Shown: piece by piece, positions 45,963-59,509 of the stretch | Layout of the letters: each line of letters opens with the position of its first letter | Numbering within the stretch: the stretch's first letter is position 1 | Assembly (NCBI GenBank): GCA_019454045.1 | Contig: SKCR01007823.1 | Coordinates: 62,001 to 126,000 of the forward strand | Source of the DNA: Zanthoxylum bungeanum | Lineage: Eukaryota; Streptophyta; Magnoliopsida; Sapindales; Rutaceae | Length of the DNA stretch: 64,000 bases | Reading direction: 5' to 3' | Made by a program: the position numbers and the translations under genes | The notes under the pieces: model-generated | What the model saw: only the letters and a program-made list of their open reading frames with translations | What the model was told of the DNA's origin: nothing | Databases searched by the model: none

Positions 45963-46169
45963 GTATGGGGGCGTTACGTATCGTCGTCCCCCCATACGCC
46001 TAAACTAGTGAACTTGGGGCATTACGTATCGTCTCCCCCAAGCCATTGAACTAGAGCCAGTAGTGTGGATCCATGCTACTGCCTGATCCTAAAACTAAGA
46101 TCTATGGGCATCTGTCATCCCTAGTCCTAAACTAGGATCTGGGGGCGTTACTTATCATCGTCCCCCCAG
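45963..46169. other. Three related hairpin motifs with compensating stem changes
   Basis: Motifs at 45963-45997, 46013-46042 and 46139-46169 share a loop like GTTACGTATCGTCG. Their stems differ but still pair: GTATGGGGG with CCCCCATAC, CTTGGGG with CCCCAAG, and CTGGGGG with CCCCCAG. They lie in the downstream part of the probable minus-strand gypsy LTR. Confidence 0.7.
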
Positions 46170-47744
46170 TCCTCTACATGTGCACATGTCATCCGTCAAT
46201 TCCATAAGTTACATACTGAGGTGGGTCTTTCCCTCATGCCTCCAAAAATCTCAAAACTCGTGCTATTAAAATCAATCTTTCTAAAACATCATTATCTGTT
46301 AAGCATCTGTAATAAAATTCTCGCTAACGCCCTATGTAAATAAAAGTAAGTTTGTACTTAAAACAATACAAAGAAAAATCAACTTAGAAAGAGAGTTTCC
46401 ACTCACTGATTTTGAAATTCCGCTTGTATTTCTTCACTTGTCGAAGGAATCGTGGTTCATGCAATAACTTTTAATTGATTACTTTGATTAGAAAGTGGGA
46501 TGGGGAACATATTCCGAATTAAACTAAATTTATCCACTCAAGCACTTTTATTATTTCAAGGCATATCGTACTGATATCTTGATGTAATGTGTATACACGA
46601 ACTGATACGAGACCCTTAGGGTGGCCTCTAACACGCTCGGGTGGAACTAGAATGAATTAAAACTAATTTGGGGAAGTTTTTGGTCATGCTTCGCGACGCC
46701 GCCCCTTGGGCATCATGACGCTCTCACACGTTGAAGAATCCGGTGAGCAACTCTGCCTTCACGTCGCGACACGCACCATTCCAGAAACATATCTGGGAAA
46801 ATTCCCAGTACGCATCGCGACGCAAGGCCAATATCAGGGCCTAACTTCAATTTTTCATGCCAAATTTGCTCAACACTCTTCCCATACTTCCACACTACAA
46901 TTTCTACTCATCAATTCTTTAAATTGTTATCTTCAAACATGTTAGAACCATACTCCATCATCAATTTAACTCTTTAGTCTCATAATTCCAACTTAGCACA
47001 ACTTTAGGGATTCAAAAATTTAAACTTTTCCTTATTTAGTCGAATTCCATGCTTACACCAAATGTAATTCCAAATAGGTCACTAACACTATTATAATTTC
47101 ATATCATCAAGATTTCATAATTAAAATTTTGGGTCAGAATCTCTTACCTTAATTTGCTTGATTTTCTTCATCTTCTAAGCCTTCAATGGTTGTCTCCTCT
47201 TCATTTCTTCTATTTTCTTCCTCTTTTCTTTCTTTTTCTTTTCATTTTCCTTCTCCTTCTTCCTCCTTCTGAACGTTTCTTTCTCTTTCATTTCTTAGGG
47301 ATGATTGAATAGTAGTTCTATTTATACTAGGGCTTAATTTACTAATAAACAATGCTTTAAATTTAAGGAAAATCCAGAATTTTGAAGAAATGTGTAGATT
47401 TCTCTAGTCATCCGCGGTTACTATTCATTTAGATTTTTTATCTGCATTTTTGACTTACTTCTGGTTTGAATTTGGAAAAATATTCAACACGAAAGTTGTA
47501 GATCCCGATCTCACCTTTCTGACGATATAAACTTTATAAAAATTGGAGTTCTTATGAGAGAGTTACGGCCCAAATGTCATGGATTGTTTGGAGTAGAACA
47601 TCGTTTCATCTAGTATCGGAATCTTGAAGAATTTTCTGATCGTTCCCAAAGTCATTTCATGAGAGTATATGTGTCCAAACATAATTTATATTATGTGACA
47701 CTCGTCCCACATTATAACAGTAGTTGAGATTCTCGGTTGTTACA

Positions 47745-48407
47745 TTATTATTATGGATCATTCTTGATCTTTGTCCCTGCCATGGAGAAACTTATTTTCC
47801 AAGTTTGTTTCTTGGCTTTGTCAAAGAAATAGTTTTGATCAAAGGTTGTTTCGTTTCGTTTTTTTTTCTTTTTGTTTTATATGTATGTATATATATATAT
47901 ATGTAAATTATTTTTTGGTCAACGAAAATGTTTAATCATTTTCCGGAAAATGACTTTCAGAATACAAATCCGTAATTCATTTTACGAATTTTTCTTCTCC
48001 AAAGTTTCCATAACTTACTTATAAGGGTATGAAAATTTGTACATGGATTCAGATGTGTTTTGTCGTATCCAAGTTCGTATCTAGATCCAAAAAAATCTAG
48101 ATCCGAATGCAGATATATTTAGTCCGGATACCCAGATCAGAATCATAAATTTATTTTTTTAATCTTTTTTCAATTATATTTGTATAAAATTAATAAAATT
48201 CTAGACTTAGGTTTCAGAATTTCAAACCTGCGTGGATCTAGATTCGGATACATAGAGACCAGACCTAGAAATCCAGATTTATTTTTATCTGTTTCAATTA
48301 TATTTGTATAAAATTAAAAAATTCTAAACCCGCGAGGATCCAGATCCGGGCCCAAATTTCATCTTTGTTCTTTTTTGGTGATTTCCTAGAAGCCTTAAGA
48401 ATTTCGC
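47745..48407. other. AT-rich DNA without genes between two LTRs
   Basis: A segment containing CAATTATATTTGTATAAAAT occurs twice (about 48170 and 48295) near repeated AGATCC/GATCCAGAT phrases. A (TA)n run is near 47885-47900. No coding signal seen. Confidence 0.4.
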
Positions 48408-48986
48408 TGTAAGCACTGCATTTTTGCATATAAGTCCCGATGATGAGCCTCGTATGGAGACACTACCCTTTAAGTTACGGAAGTCGCGGGAAACGGACGT
48501 CGGAAGGGAAAAGTCAGAAATCAATACCTTGTTGGACTTAATTCGTTTGCTTAGCTTCAGGTTTGCTCTTTGGATCTCTGTTTTAAAAATTATCCTCGGC
48601 CCAAAATCCAGCAAGCCACACACCAAGCCCACACGCCCAAACCCACCAACTAGCCATCCTGCACACCTATAAGCCTCCAATCCCATCAAACCCATCCAAA
48701 ATAATAATTAACACATTAAACACATGTTGAAATCTAAACAAATCACCTTCCCGAATTAAAGAAATCAAATCAAGTCCCATAAATCACCTTCCTAATTAAA
48801 TTAAATCACATGCCTAAACAAAATCAAATCAAATCAAATCTCATAAATTACCTTCCTAAAGTCAATAGATTTTTCCTTATAACACACTAATTAGAGATAC
48901 CCCTCCATAATTACATGATTCATTCCCTTCCGGTAAAAGGAAAGTCACAACCATCTCCTATAAAAATACACCCAAGTCAGACAGCT
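48408..48986 (+). repeat. F': truncated copy of element F
   Basis: Begins TGTAAGCACTGC and follows the first ~600 bp of element F (CCCGATGATGAG, GGAGACACTACC, CGGACGTCGGAAGGG). It stops just after its TATA box, where copia element D coding sequence begins at about 48987. Confidence 0.85.
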
Positions 48987-49601
48987 CACCGTGGTTATTC
49001 GTACTTCATTACCTTTACCGATGATCTGTCACGGTAGATGCGACATAAATCAGAAACCTTCGAAAAGTTCAAAGATTTCCGAAATGAAGTAGAAAAACAA
49101 ACTGGTCAATATATTAAATTCCTTCAATATGATCGATGCGGAGAATATATGAGTGGTGAGTTCATTGATTATATGAATGAGAATGGGATTCTCACTCAAT
49201 ATTCTCCTCCAAGTACTCCACAGCACAATGAAGTGTCTGAGAGGAGAAATCGGACTTTATTGGATATGGTCCGGTCGATGTTGAGTTTCACAGATTTGCC
49301 CTATTTCTTATGGGGGCTACTCTCTTTTAACAGCTGCACATCTTTTGAATAATATTCCTTCAAAAGTGGTTCCTACGACACCGTATGAGATATGGTTCGG
49401 TATGAGACCAAATTTTAGTTATATTAAGGTTTGTGGTTGTCCTGCCTATGTCAGGGTGACTCAGCAAGATAAGCTTTCGCCTCGAGGGCAAAAATTTAGG
49501 TTTGTCGGATATCCTTCGGATACGAGGGGATATCTGTTCTATGATACCTAGCATCGAAATGTGTTCGTAGCTCGCTTCGTAAGATTTCTAGAAGTAGAAT
49601 T
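48987..49601 (+). pseudogene. Copia integrase fragment, element D
   Basis: Starts in the integrase core: G-Y-S-Y-F-I-T-F-T-D-D-L-S, whose aspartates belong to the D-D-E catalytic set. A stop (49035) follows, with loss of a few residues. The 49038-49352 frame has R-H-K-S-E-T-F-E-K-F, Y-S-P-P-S-T-P-Q-H-N and E-R-R-N-R-T-L-L-D-M. A one-base gain near 49314 shifts to frame 49345-49551 (T-P-Y-E-I-W-F-G, L-S-P-R-G-Q-K). A stop at 49549 follows, then readable sequence to the GAATT site where element C is inserted. Integrase would join element cDNA to the host genome; this copy is broken. Confidence 0.92.
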
Positions 49602-51678
49602 TGTTGGAAAATTCTTACCCATACCGTCACTATTTGTACAGATCACGGTATTGTTGTAGAAATTAACTATGTGAAAAGGAGATTGCACTCTTATCATTTG
49701 TGATTAGATCACCTAGATATATAAATGATAGGAGGTCCCTGTGATTTGTTCCTAGATTGAGAATGATATGAGACAGTATCAATCCATGAAGGATAAATAA
49801 TTAAATATCTCTAGTCAGAGCATTATCGAGATTGGACATCGATGAATGCGTAAAAGACTAGTATTACACTTGTGCGCGTTGTGAGGGCACAACGACATAT
49901 TTCTCATATATTTGGGTAGAGGATACTAATGCAAGTGTAATAGGAGGTTGTGTTTCACCGATGGTACGGGAAACAGCTTCGCACTTGATAAGACCCCCTC
50001 GGAATTCCATTGGTAGTATGACTATGTGTCTATGGAAATCCGAAATCAGGGTAGGTGTATTTGGTCTTAACCTGAGACTTGTACCGCTAATACTTGCGAC
50101 AATCAATATACTTTGGTTGAGGTCGTCCAGGACTTTAACCGGTTCTGTGTACGCCAATGCTGGGTATATTGAGAATCGTAGTGTGTTGGGTGTGATGTCA
50201 AGACGGAAGTGTCACTCCAGTCATATGGAGTTGATGATCGCGCAGGGATACAGAACTGGTTCTCTATGTAAGGTTGCAACAGTCGGGATAATATGACTTG
50301 GTCATGATTATCCGATATTAAAGAGACTAGTTGCTCGTTATCCGATATATGTTTCGTACGGGGCAGACACTGTACCAGCCCCAGGCCTTGCATGTGATCA
50401 TCCGATACTGGACAGAAATACGCAATACTACGTATACTACGCTTGATACAGATCCTTTATTCATGTAAGGATATTTCCGGAGAATTGGGGAGGCATGGCG
50501 TTTTGCTAGAAGCCAACCTTGTCTTGTAATTTGGTATAAACGTAGTACGAGGTACTTACGTGTTCGGATAGTCCGACGACCGAATTTACAGCCAACATAT
50601 CCGGGAATCTCATGGGTCGCTTCCCAAAGATTCACCGATGACGTATGACTCGCACTTTAATTAATCTGGGATTATTAAGATGAGAGAGAAAATTAATCTG
50701 GGATTAATTGCGGAGATATTTTATCTGGGATAAAATATCAATAAAAGAGAGATAACGATTAATTTGGAATTAATCGATTAATTAATATATTTGATATATT
50801 AAACGAAATTGGATTTCGACACGGAATTAAAATTAGATTTTAATTCGGGCGAGCGAATTAATTTAGAATTAATTCGTTAGCGACGTGAATAGTGACTTCA
50901 CTAGGCGTAATCATTTAATTACGACGCAACGGAAAATTCGTTAATTTGGAATTAGCGAACCCGAGCCCGAGCCCGGGATTATTTGCGAGCGCATTCACAT
51001 TTCGAATTCGAGTGTGGCACGCAAGTCAAATCAAGCGTCAAATCACTAGTCGCATCAAGCGTCAAATCATTAGTCACTTTGAGTGATGTGACAACTTGTC
51101 ACTTGATTTGATTGATTGATGGATTGATTGATTGATGTTGGTGGTTGGAATTAATTGCCTTGACCTTTTGGGAAAGCAAAATCAATTAATTAATTTTGGA
51201 AATTATATTTGTGTATTAGATACACAAAATCCCTCAACCAAATCGATCTCTCTCCTTTTCATTTTTTGGAGCCAAAACTCTTCTCTCTTTTCTCCTTTCT
51301 CATCACGCCCATTTGGACCATTTTGTTATGTTTTTTCTGGCCAGAAAACCGAACAAGAAGGGAAGCAAAGTGCATTTTTGTGGCAAGAACAAGAGTGCTA
51401 GCACACTCCGGGATCAATGCGAAGGTGATAGGGAAGTCCACCCATGAGCCGGGAATCGTTCGACGAAACTTGGAGCTTGACGAGGACCTCCAATGGCCGA
51501 ATTTGCAGTGGGATGTGACAGTTACTGCCGAGCAGTCCAAGAGGCAGAAAACAGATTTCGTTTTTGTTGCCTAAAGCGTCACTCAACCGCTCGATGTAAG
51601 TATTCTGTGACTTCTCGATTGTATTCACACATGTTCATGCTTGATTTATGATCCTTTGGACCCTTAGAATCTCCAACA
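49602..51678 (+). repeat. 5' LTR of element C
   Basis: 2077 bp, matching 57454-59509. It includes the palindrome series at about 50655-50965. It is related to the LTRs of A and B. Confidence 0.95.
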
Positions 51679-51679
51679 A

Positions 51680-51692
51680 TGGTATCAGAGCA
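51680..51692 (+). other. Primer binding site of element C
   Basis: TGGTATCAGAGCA follows the LTR by one base. It matches the usual initiator tRNA-Met site without the extra T seen in elements A and B. Confidence 0.9.
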
Positions 51693-53809
51693 TGGTTAAA
51701 AGCATGAAAAAGTTTAGGGTTAAAATTTGGGCAAATTGATTTTGAGCATGTTTAAATGAAATTGGATGATTTTGTATGCTTAATTGATGTTGAATTGAAG
51801 ATTGATTGGATCAATTTCAAGAAAATTTGATTGGATCATTTTTCCCCAAATTGTATGTGTTGGCCGAATGGTCTTGCCCTAAATATGTCTTGGGATTTTT
51901 GATTTTTGACAATTGGATGTGTTGGAAATCATTCGGGAATATAATTTAATGTCGATTGTGGAATTTAATATGATTGAAACCGAATCGGACAAAATTCCCC
52001 AAATTGCCGAGAGCATAAGAGCATGTAATTGGGTTTGATTTTAATTAAATTGTGTTGGACATGATTTAATATTAATGGCATGATTAATTAGTACTAATTT
52101 GATATTTTGGAAATATTGATTTGGGTGATTAATTATGTTATACACTTTGGTTTAATTAAACATTAAATTTGGAATTTTTGTGTTTGGTTAAATGGGCTTA
52201 AAATTGGATTTGGGCCTTTAATGTTGTAAATGGGCTTATTGGGCTTTGTTGTACAAAGTCGGGTTAAGGAAAATTGGATTGGATTCAATTGGGCCCAAAA
52301 CCGCTTCCATAAAGCCCAAATGCGACTAATGGACCTTTAAAGTTTAATTGGGCCTAATGGGCCTAAATTGATTTCTAGGCTTATGGGGTAACTCCCGGAT
52401 TGGATTTTGGTTATTCGGTTTGACCCGAGTTGACCAAAAGTCCACGCCTCAAGAAACTAATTAAAAGCCCATTGGACTTTAATTAAATTGACGTTGGACG
52501 TTAATTGGGCTCTGAGACCCGTAACGATTAAATTTGGAATTTAAATCGTAAAGGTTCGTAAATAAAGTGTGATATTTAATTTGGAATTAAATAGTGAATT
52601 AGAATTGAATGCATATTAAATTGGATTTAATGATGTAGTTTAATTTAATTCGAGAATTCGTACTTTGAGTACTTATTCGCAAAAATGAGTTTAACTCGAG
52701 AGCAAAATCAAATCGTTGTTTGAACATTGGATGATCACTAATTATCAAATTAGTTAATTTGATTAGATTGATTGATAACATGCTTGTGTGAATACATGGT
52801 TGCGATGCATGAATAATGTATATCGGATGGATATTAGATGGGTGGGGCAATTTTAGAAATTGTTGTAATAAATTTGGAATTTATTAATTGGACATGCGTT
52901 GTCACCCTTATTACCTCCTTATTCTTTGTATTCTCTTCTCACCTATTCCCCTCAATGTAAATGAGGTTTCTTAGAAGTGTAGTGTAACGGGTAGAAGAAA
53001 TATTTGTGCTAGCGGAAGAGATAAAGTGAGAGATTTGATCTAGGATCAATGTGTAAAGTATCCATCCGCATATCATTATTATTTTTCATATGCGCTTTAT
53101 TATGTATTTAGAATGCATGTTTAAGGGTGTATGATGATGAGACCTTAACAAAGATAATAAATTGGTTGCCAATTTGCACTCGAAAAAACCCTCGCAAAAT
53201 ATTAAGCGTCTTTCCTTTCATTGAGTGATTCTCACTCAAGATCCAAGACTGGCATTGGCTTGTTGGCCAAAGTCAAGGCCTTTGTCCGTCGAGGATGTGT
53301 TTGAATCACGAGAGCTTTGTTCCATGTCAGTGTCTTGTCCAAGTTGTGGTTTGTTGGCTAAAGTCAAGACCACTTCTTGTCCATCGACATTGATTACGAA
53401 GCTTTCCATGGTCAAAGGGTCGCGCTTGACTGGGATCACTAAGTTTGTTGTGCCAAAGCTAAGGCTTAGTTGGTTCAGAGGAAAATGGTTAGGTAATACA
53501 TTGGATGTATTGGCATATATAAGATATATGTTTCGAACTTGGATGTCCCCCTACCTGATCTAGGAATTGGATTGGATCCAATCGATCTAGAGATCTACCT
53601 AGTTAATTATCATACAATTTGTTGGCCAAAGTCAAGATTGTGTGATATTTAACGGGATCCTAGCCCACTAGGAAACACGGTTTCCCGAGTACTCGACAGA
53701 GGGTTAGAGGCTCGCCGAAAAATAGTGGGAGGCAAGAATTGAATTTGCAATATTCGTTTAATTACTTGCCATACGCGCTCATTCAAATATCATTCGTCAA
53801 TTAAATGTT
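51693..53809 (+). other. Untranslated leader of element C
   Basis: About 2.1 kb like 1938-4489 of element A, including GGCCAAAGTCAAG phrases at 53220-53650. No supported gene. Confidence 0.6.
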
Positions 53810-54073
53810 AGTTGGACTAATATTTAAATTGTTGTTTTAATTAACAGTTGGACTGTATTATAGTTGATTATATAATTGGATTATAGTAATCAATATATTT
53901 GAATTAATTAATTTCAATTAATAGTTGATTTTATAGTTGGACTATAGTAATCAATATAATTGAGGTTAATTGATTTAAATTATATTTGATTGTATAGTTG
54001 GACTATAATAATCATTATAATATATAGTACCACAAATCATTGATTAAATAGTTGGACTATTAAAATCAAGATA
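53810..54073 (+). other. Hairpin array with TTGG centres, element C
   Basis: Six imperfect palindromes centred on AGTTGGACT, CAGTTGGACTG or AATTGGATT in the same order as in element A (4490-4770). Arm bases differ between copies while pairing is mostly kept. Confidence 0.7.
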
Positions 54074-55339
54074 AAAATGAAAGATTGACTTTTAAAACAT
54101 AATCCTAGGGAAAATGTATTTAAATGGTTTAATTTTCAAATTGGGAATAAAATTTCAGGATGGTCCTGGAAAATAATATGTTACTTTATTTGATAAAATA
54201 ACATATTAGGCCTAAAAACCGGAGTTAAGCAAATATTCAAGCATAATCTTTGGAAGATTCATGTAATGATAACTTAAATGCTTAAAAAATTAAGCTTGTC
54301 GCAGTAGACTCCTTAATTTCTGAATCAGAACTAAGGATTAGATCCTTAAAGTATGATAATGAAATTGAAGGATCTTCATAAATCTATACTTAGATTTTAG
54401 AAGTACTAAAATTGCAATAAATAATTCTTTGAGAATTAATGACTAATCTCAAGGAGATAAAGTCAAAGTTTGCAATTAGACAAGTAGCGCAAGGCGCACC
54501 TTACTTCGATATTCCAGAAACCCGAGGCTTGGCCAAAGGCTTCTGGAATATGAAAAGGGCAAAGGCAATATCATTATAATCTTCTGGGAAGATAAATGAC
54601 ATATCCCAAAATGTCTGCCTAAATGTGGCAAACGGGATCGCGGAAGCGTGACTGCCGTTTGAACAAAGCAGACATGAAGAAATTAAAGACGAGCAAGGCT
54701 CTGACTTCAAATATGTTTGTCATAAATATATTCACTACTAGTATTAAAATTGGATTTTAGATACTTAGTGTGATATAAATATATATTGATGTTCAGAATC
54801 TGTTTTGAACAAGATGCTGACTTCAATAGAGATTATCTGTGAATTGGAAACGGGACGAAAGTCGCTGTTTTAACCGTAGATACCTAAGTTTAAGAACTAC
54901 CTTCGGGTGTGTACCTAAATTTGGAGACTGTTATAATGTAACTAGTTTGACTAGATACATTATCTTTATATCAGTGTTTGACCCGCTGCGGGTGAACCTT
55001 TATATTCTAGAACACTAAAGTGTTTCATTATATCAAGATGATATTGAGATAAACACATTAGATGTGAATAACAGAGTTTATATTTTGAATATAAATAAAA
55101 TCTCAAATATAACATGACAAACAAATAGCTCAACTGATTTGATCAGAAGAAACTAATTGTGGCATTGTTGTCTGGGACACAATTAAACAAGAATCGTATA
55201 TCCACACTTTTGAAGTGTGGGTACTAGGACTAATTTGATTCCAATCAAATAAAATCTATGAATCTAGTTTATTGGGCAAAGTGCCTAAAACACCTTTACT
55301 TGGTAAAAGTGTAAATGCCACCGACATGTTAGCCCTAGT
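54074..55339 (+). other. Degenerate region of element C where gag/protease would lie
   Basis: As in element A, no gag start or gag motif follows the hairpins. It shares segments with 4771-5700 of element A. Confidence 0.5.
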
Positions 55340-55860
55340 TCATAGTGAAGCAAGTGGGCTCATGTCTAGCTAGGCTAGAGGTGGATATGAATATTTCGTG
55401 ACCTTTACGGATGTGGCATCACTTTATGGTTATGTGTTTCTTTTGAAACATAAATCGGAAACTTTTAAGTTTCGTCACGAAATAGACAAACAGATCGGCT
55501 AAAGTATTAAACCGTCACGGTAAGACCGTAATGGAAAATACTTAAGCAATAAGTTTCTAATATACTTGAAAGAGTATATTATTCTTTCAATGAGGACTCC
55601 TCCCGGAACACGTCAAAGTGACGACGGTGTGTCCGAACGGATAAACCGAATTTTGTTGGACATGATAAGGTTAATCATGAGTCGCTCTGAGCTACCATTT
55701 CCTTCAACGTATAAGCATAAACAGTGCAAGAACTTATTTTTGAATAAGGTTCCATAAAAATCTGTTTGACAGATATCATATTAGATATGAACGGAAAGAA
55801 ACCGGGTTCAATTCCTGTAAATTTGGGAATGCCAGGCATATGTTGGATGATACCAAACTA
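55340..55860 (+). pseudogene. Decayed copia integrase remnant, element C
   Basis: Around 55375-55425 a R-G-G-Y-E-Y-F-V-T-F-T-D-like stretch marks the integrase core. At 55620-55720 the frame has D-G-V-S-E-R-I-N-R-I-L-L-D-M-I and S-R-S-E-L-P-F. After it comes L-N-K-V-P. Stops and indels, several shared with element A, prevent function. Confidence 0.8.
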
Positions 55861-55989
55861 GAACCAAATTGGATAAGTGCCAATTGTAGGTTATCCTAGG
55901 GATACATAAGTATAGTACTTATACATCTCACTAGAGAACAATTAGATTGTTGCTCACCATGCGGTTTTCCTAAGAGGAATACCGATATG

Positions 55990-57438
55990 CAGTGGTAAGT
56001 GGGAGGATGAATAGTTCATCAAGGATGAAACTATACAATAATCTTCGTATACACAAGAACCGCGTATGTCAGAGAGAATCAGAAAATAACCTTGGGGTAT
56101 GGGTTTCTGATCTCACCTCATAAAGATGTCTATCTTATTGAGGTATACCAACTGACTACGTATGAGGAAGTGATACAAGCTATCGACTCCCTATCATGGA
56201 AAAGTGTCATGAATCCGAAATGGATTCCATGTATATCAACAAGTTTAGAACTAGTTGATGTACCGCAAGGCATTGTGTCTATTGGTACTTTATAAGTCTT
56301 TAAGGAAAACATACATAGATGGCAACATACCAACGTATAAAGCTAGGCTTTTAGCGGAAAGGTATCGTTATCAACATTGTGTTGATTACGATTCAACCTT
56401 TTACATGTTGCCACGGTAAATCCATTTGGATAATGCTTGCTAAAGCTGCGTGTTTCATTTATGAAATATGACAGCTTTACGGGAAAATTGCTTTCCTGAA
56501 AAGGAAACCTTTTGGAGGATATTTAAAAAACATCCTGTCGATTTTATCGTACCAAAACTAGCAAACAAGGTTTGCAGGTTTTTCGATCCATGTTTGGATT
56601 GAAGCAAGCATTAGGTTCTTGGAATTATCGTTTTGATGTAATCATAATGGTTTATGATTTAATTCAAAATGAAAAGATTCTTGTGTATATAAGAGGGTTA
56701 GTGGGAGCGCACTGACAGTGGTTGTCCTATAAAATAATGATAATATGTCATTTCTTGGAAATGATATTCCCAAAATAATAATCGGTGAAAGCTTAGCTTT
56801 CGAGAAGACTCTCCGAGAAATCGTACATTGAAAAATGTACGTGACCTGGTGTCTCATACGCTTTGAGCATATGGATTCACAAACAGGGCCAATCCAAGTG
56901 ATAGTCACTGGATTGAAGTTAAGAACATCCGTTAGTATCTTAGAGAACTAAAGATGTTGTCTTAAACTATGAAGATGGAGAACTTGAAGTGGCTGGGATC
57001 ACTGTAGCAAGTTTCCTAAACCGATTAAATGACTAAAAGTCACAAACGGTACTATACAGTTTGTATAACGGTACAGTGATCTGGAAATCTTCCAAGCAAG
57101 ATATTGTTACCGAATAAACAACAAATGCGGGTTATTGCTGCAGCTGAGGCAGCAATGGAAGCCATTGGGTCGATAATAAATCTAATTAGATTAGATATAA
57201 TTCTGTTAGCAGCTGAGCTAGGCTTGAGCATAGGCTAAAGAATTAATGGTCTCATCAACGATCCAGACACATACTTCGATATTCATCTGATTCGTTCGGA
57301 TCATACATCGTGGCGATGTGATGATCGAATAAATCGCATCAGATTATAATCATGAAAATCCGCTGACGAAAGTATTTCTCAGCAGTTTGAGCCAACCGTA
57401 CATAGTTCGGGTGTCAAGCACTCGAGTGACTGGCTATA
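55990..57438 (+). pseudogene. Decayed copia reverse transcriptase/RNase H remnant, element C
   Basis: 56092-56295 keeps Y-G-F-L-I-S-P-H, T-Y-E-E-V-I-Q-A-I-D-S-L-S-W and V-D-V-P-Q-G-I-V. After that RT is broken by stops, some at the same positions as in element A (for example GGTAC(A/T)TTATAAGTCTT). The RNase H part (57120-57260) has A-A-A-E-A-A-M-E-A-I and lacks the Y-C-D-N segment at about 57217-57230, the same loss as element A. Confidence 0.82.
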
Positions 57439-57453
57439 GGCCAAGTGGGAGAT
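57439..57453 (+). other. Polypurine tract of element C
   Basis: GGCCAAGTGGGAGAT directly before the 3' LTR. Confidence 0.85.
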
Positions 57454-59509
57454 TGTTGGACAATTCTGACCCATATCGTCACTATTTGTACAGATCACGG
57501 TGTTGTTGTACAAATTAACTATGTGACAAAGGAGATTGCACTCTTATCATTTGTGATTAGATCACCTAGATATATAAATGAAAGGAGGTCCCTGTGATTT
57601 GTTCCTGGATTGAGAATGATATGAGACAGTATCAATCCACGAAGGATAAATCATTAAATATCTCTAGTCAGAGCATTATCGAGATTGGACATCGATGAAT
57701 GCGTAAAAGACTAGTATTACACTTGTGCGCGTTGTGAGGGCACAACGGTATAGTTCTCATATATTTGGGTATAAGATACTCATGCAAGTGTAATAGGAGG
57801 TTGTGTTTCACCGATGATACGGGAAACAGCTTCACTCTTGATAAGACCCCATCGAAATTCCATTGGTAGTATGACTATGTGTCTATGGAAATCCGAAATC
57901 AGGGTAGGTGTATTTGGTCTTAACCTGAGACTTGTACCGCTAATACTTGCGACAATCAATATACTTTGGTTGAGGTCGTCCAGGACTTTAACCGGTTCTG
58001 TGTACGCCAATGCTGGGTATATTGAGAATCGTAGTGTGTTGGGTGTGATGTCAAGACGAAAGTGTCACTCCAGTCATATGGAGTTGATGATCGCATAGGG
58101 ATACAGAACTGGTTCTCTATATAAGGTTGCAACCGTCGGGATAATATGACTTGGTCATGATTATCCGATATTAAAGAGAATAGTTGCTCGTTATCCGATA
58201 TATGCTTCGTACGGGGCAGACACTGTACCAGCCCCAGGCCTTGCATGTGATCATCCGATACTGGACAGAAATACGCAATACTACGTATACTACGCTTGAT
58301 ACAGATCCTTTATTCCTGTAAGGATATTTCCGGAGAATTGGGGAGGCATGGCGTTTTGCTAGAAGCCAACCTTGTCTTGTAATTTGGTATAAATGTAGTA
58401 CGAAGTACTTACGTGTTCGGATAGTCCGACGACCGAATTTACTGCCAACATATCCGGGGATCTCATGGGTCAGTCCTAAAGATTCACGAGATAACGTATG
58501 ACTCGCACTTTAATTAATCTGGGATTAATAAGATGAGAGAGAAAATTAATCTGGGATTAATTGCGGAGATATTTTATCTGGGATAAAATATCAATAAAAG
58601 AGAGATAACGATTAATTTGGAATTAATCGATTAATTAATATATTTGATATATTAAACGAAATTGGATTTCGACGCGGAATTAAAATTAGATTTTAATTCG
58701 GGCAAGCGAATTAATTTAGAATTAATTCGTTAGCGACGTGAATAGTGACTTCACTAGGCGTAATCATTTAATTACGACGCAACGGAAAATTTGTTAATTT
58801 GGAATTAGCGAACCCGAGCCCGGGATTATTTGCGAGCGCATTCGCATTTCGAATTCGAGTGCGGCACGCAAGTCAAATCAAGCGTCAAATCGCTAGTCGC
58901 ATCAAGCGTCAAATCATTAGTCACTATGAGTGGTGACAACTTGTCACTTGATTTGATTGATTGATTGATGTTGGTGGTTGGAAAATTGCCTTGACCTTTT
59001 GGGAAAAGCAAAATCAATTAATTAATTTTGGAAATTATATTTGTGTATTAGATACACAAAATCCCTCAACCAAATCGATCTCTCTCCTTTTCATTTTTTG
59101 GAGCCAAAAATCTTCTCTCTTTTCTCCTTTCTCCTCACGCCCATTTGGGCCATTTTGTTCTGTTTTTTCTGGGCAGAAAACCGAACAAGAAGGGAAGCAA
59201 AATGTGTTTTTGTGGCAAGAACAAGAGTGCTAGCACACTCCGGGATCAATGCGAATGTGATAGGGAAGTCCACCCATGAGCCGGGAATCGTTCGATGAAG
59301 CTTGGAGCTTGACGAGGACCTCCAATGGCCGAATTTGCAGTGGGATGTGACAGTTACTGCCTAGCAGTCCAAGAGGCAGCAAACAGATTTTGTTTTTGTT
59401 GCCCAAAGCGTCGCTCAACCGCTCGATGTAAGTATTCCGCGACTTCTCGATTGTATTCACACATGTTCATGCTTGATTTATGATCCTGGGACCCTTAGAA
59501 TCTCCAACA
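57454..59509 (+). repeat. 3' LTR of element C
   Basis: 2056 bp, TGTTGGACAATT... to ...CTCCAACA. The palindrome series is at about 58515-58815. The GAATT duplication follows. Confidence 0.95.

Larger units (their letters stand above)
40304..47744 (-). repeat. Probable gypsy LTR (minus), split by element E
   Basis: On the minus strand the unit would start TGTAACAACC (47744) and end GGTTATCACA (40304); the ends are near-inverted repeats. Removing element E and its duplication leaves about 2.5 kb. A minus TATA box (TATAAATAG) near 47322 is followed by purine-rich leader DNA. The layout resembles Tekay/Del-type LTRs. The flanking bases do not show a target duplication, so the left boundary is uncertain. 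Confidence 0.45.
49602..59509 (+). mobile_element. Element C: non-autonomous Ty1/copia element with GAATT target duplication
   Basis: LTRs at 49602-51678 and 57454-59509, each TGTTGGA...TCCAACA, with a perfect GAATT duplication (49597-49601 and 59510-59514). The host frame of element D continues in phase across it. Primer site, leader with hairpins, decayed pol and polypurine tract follow the same plan as element A, and long stretches are clearly alike. LTRs show about 10 differences in the first 220 bp, so C is older than A. Confidence 0.96.

Noticed and set aside
46706..46945. 79-codon plus-strand frame with overlapping minus-strand frame 46713-46895
   Set aside because: It lies inside the probable gypsy LTR, opposite to its direction, with no recognised motif.
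48324..48695. 123-codon minus-strand frame and overlapping plus-strand frame 48424-48672
   Set aside because: Both fall in the LTR-like copy F' and have no recognised motif. The matching part of element F does not keep them.
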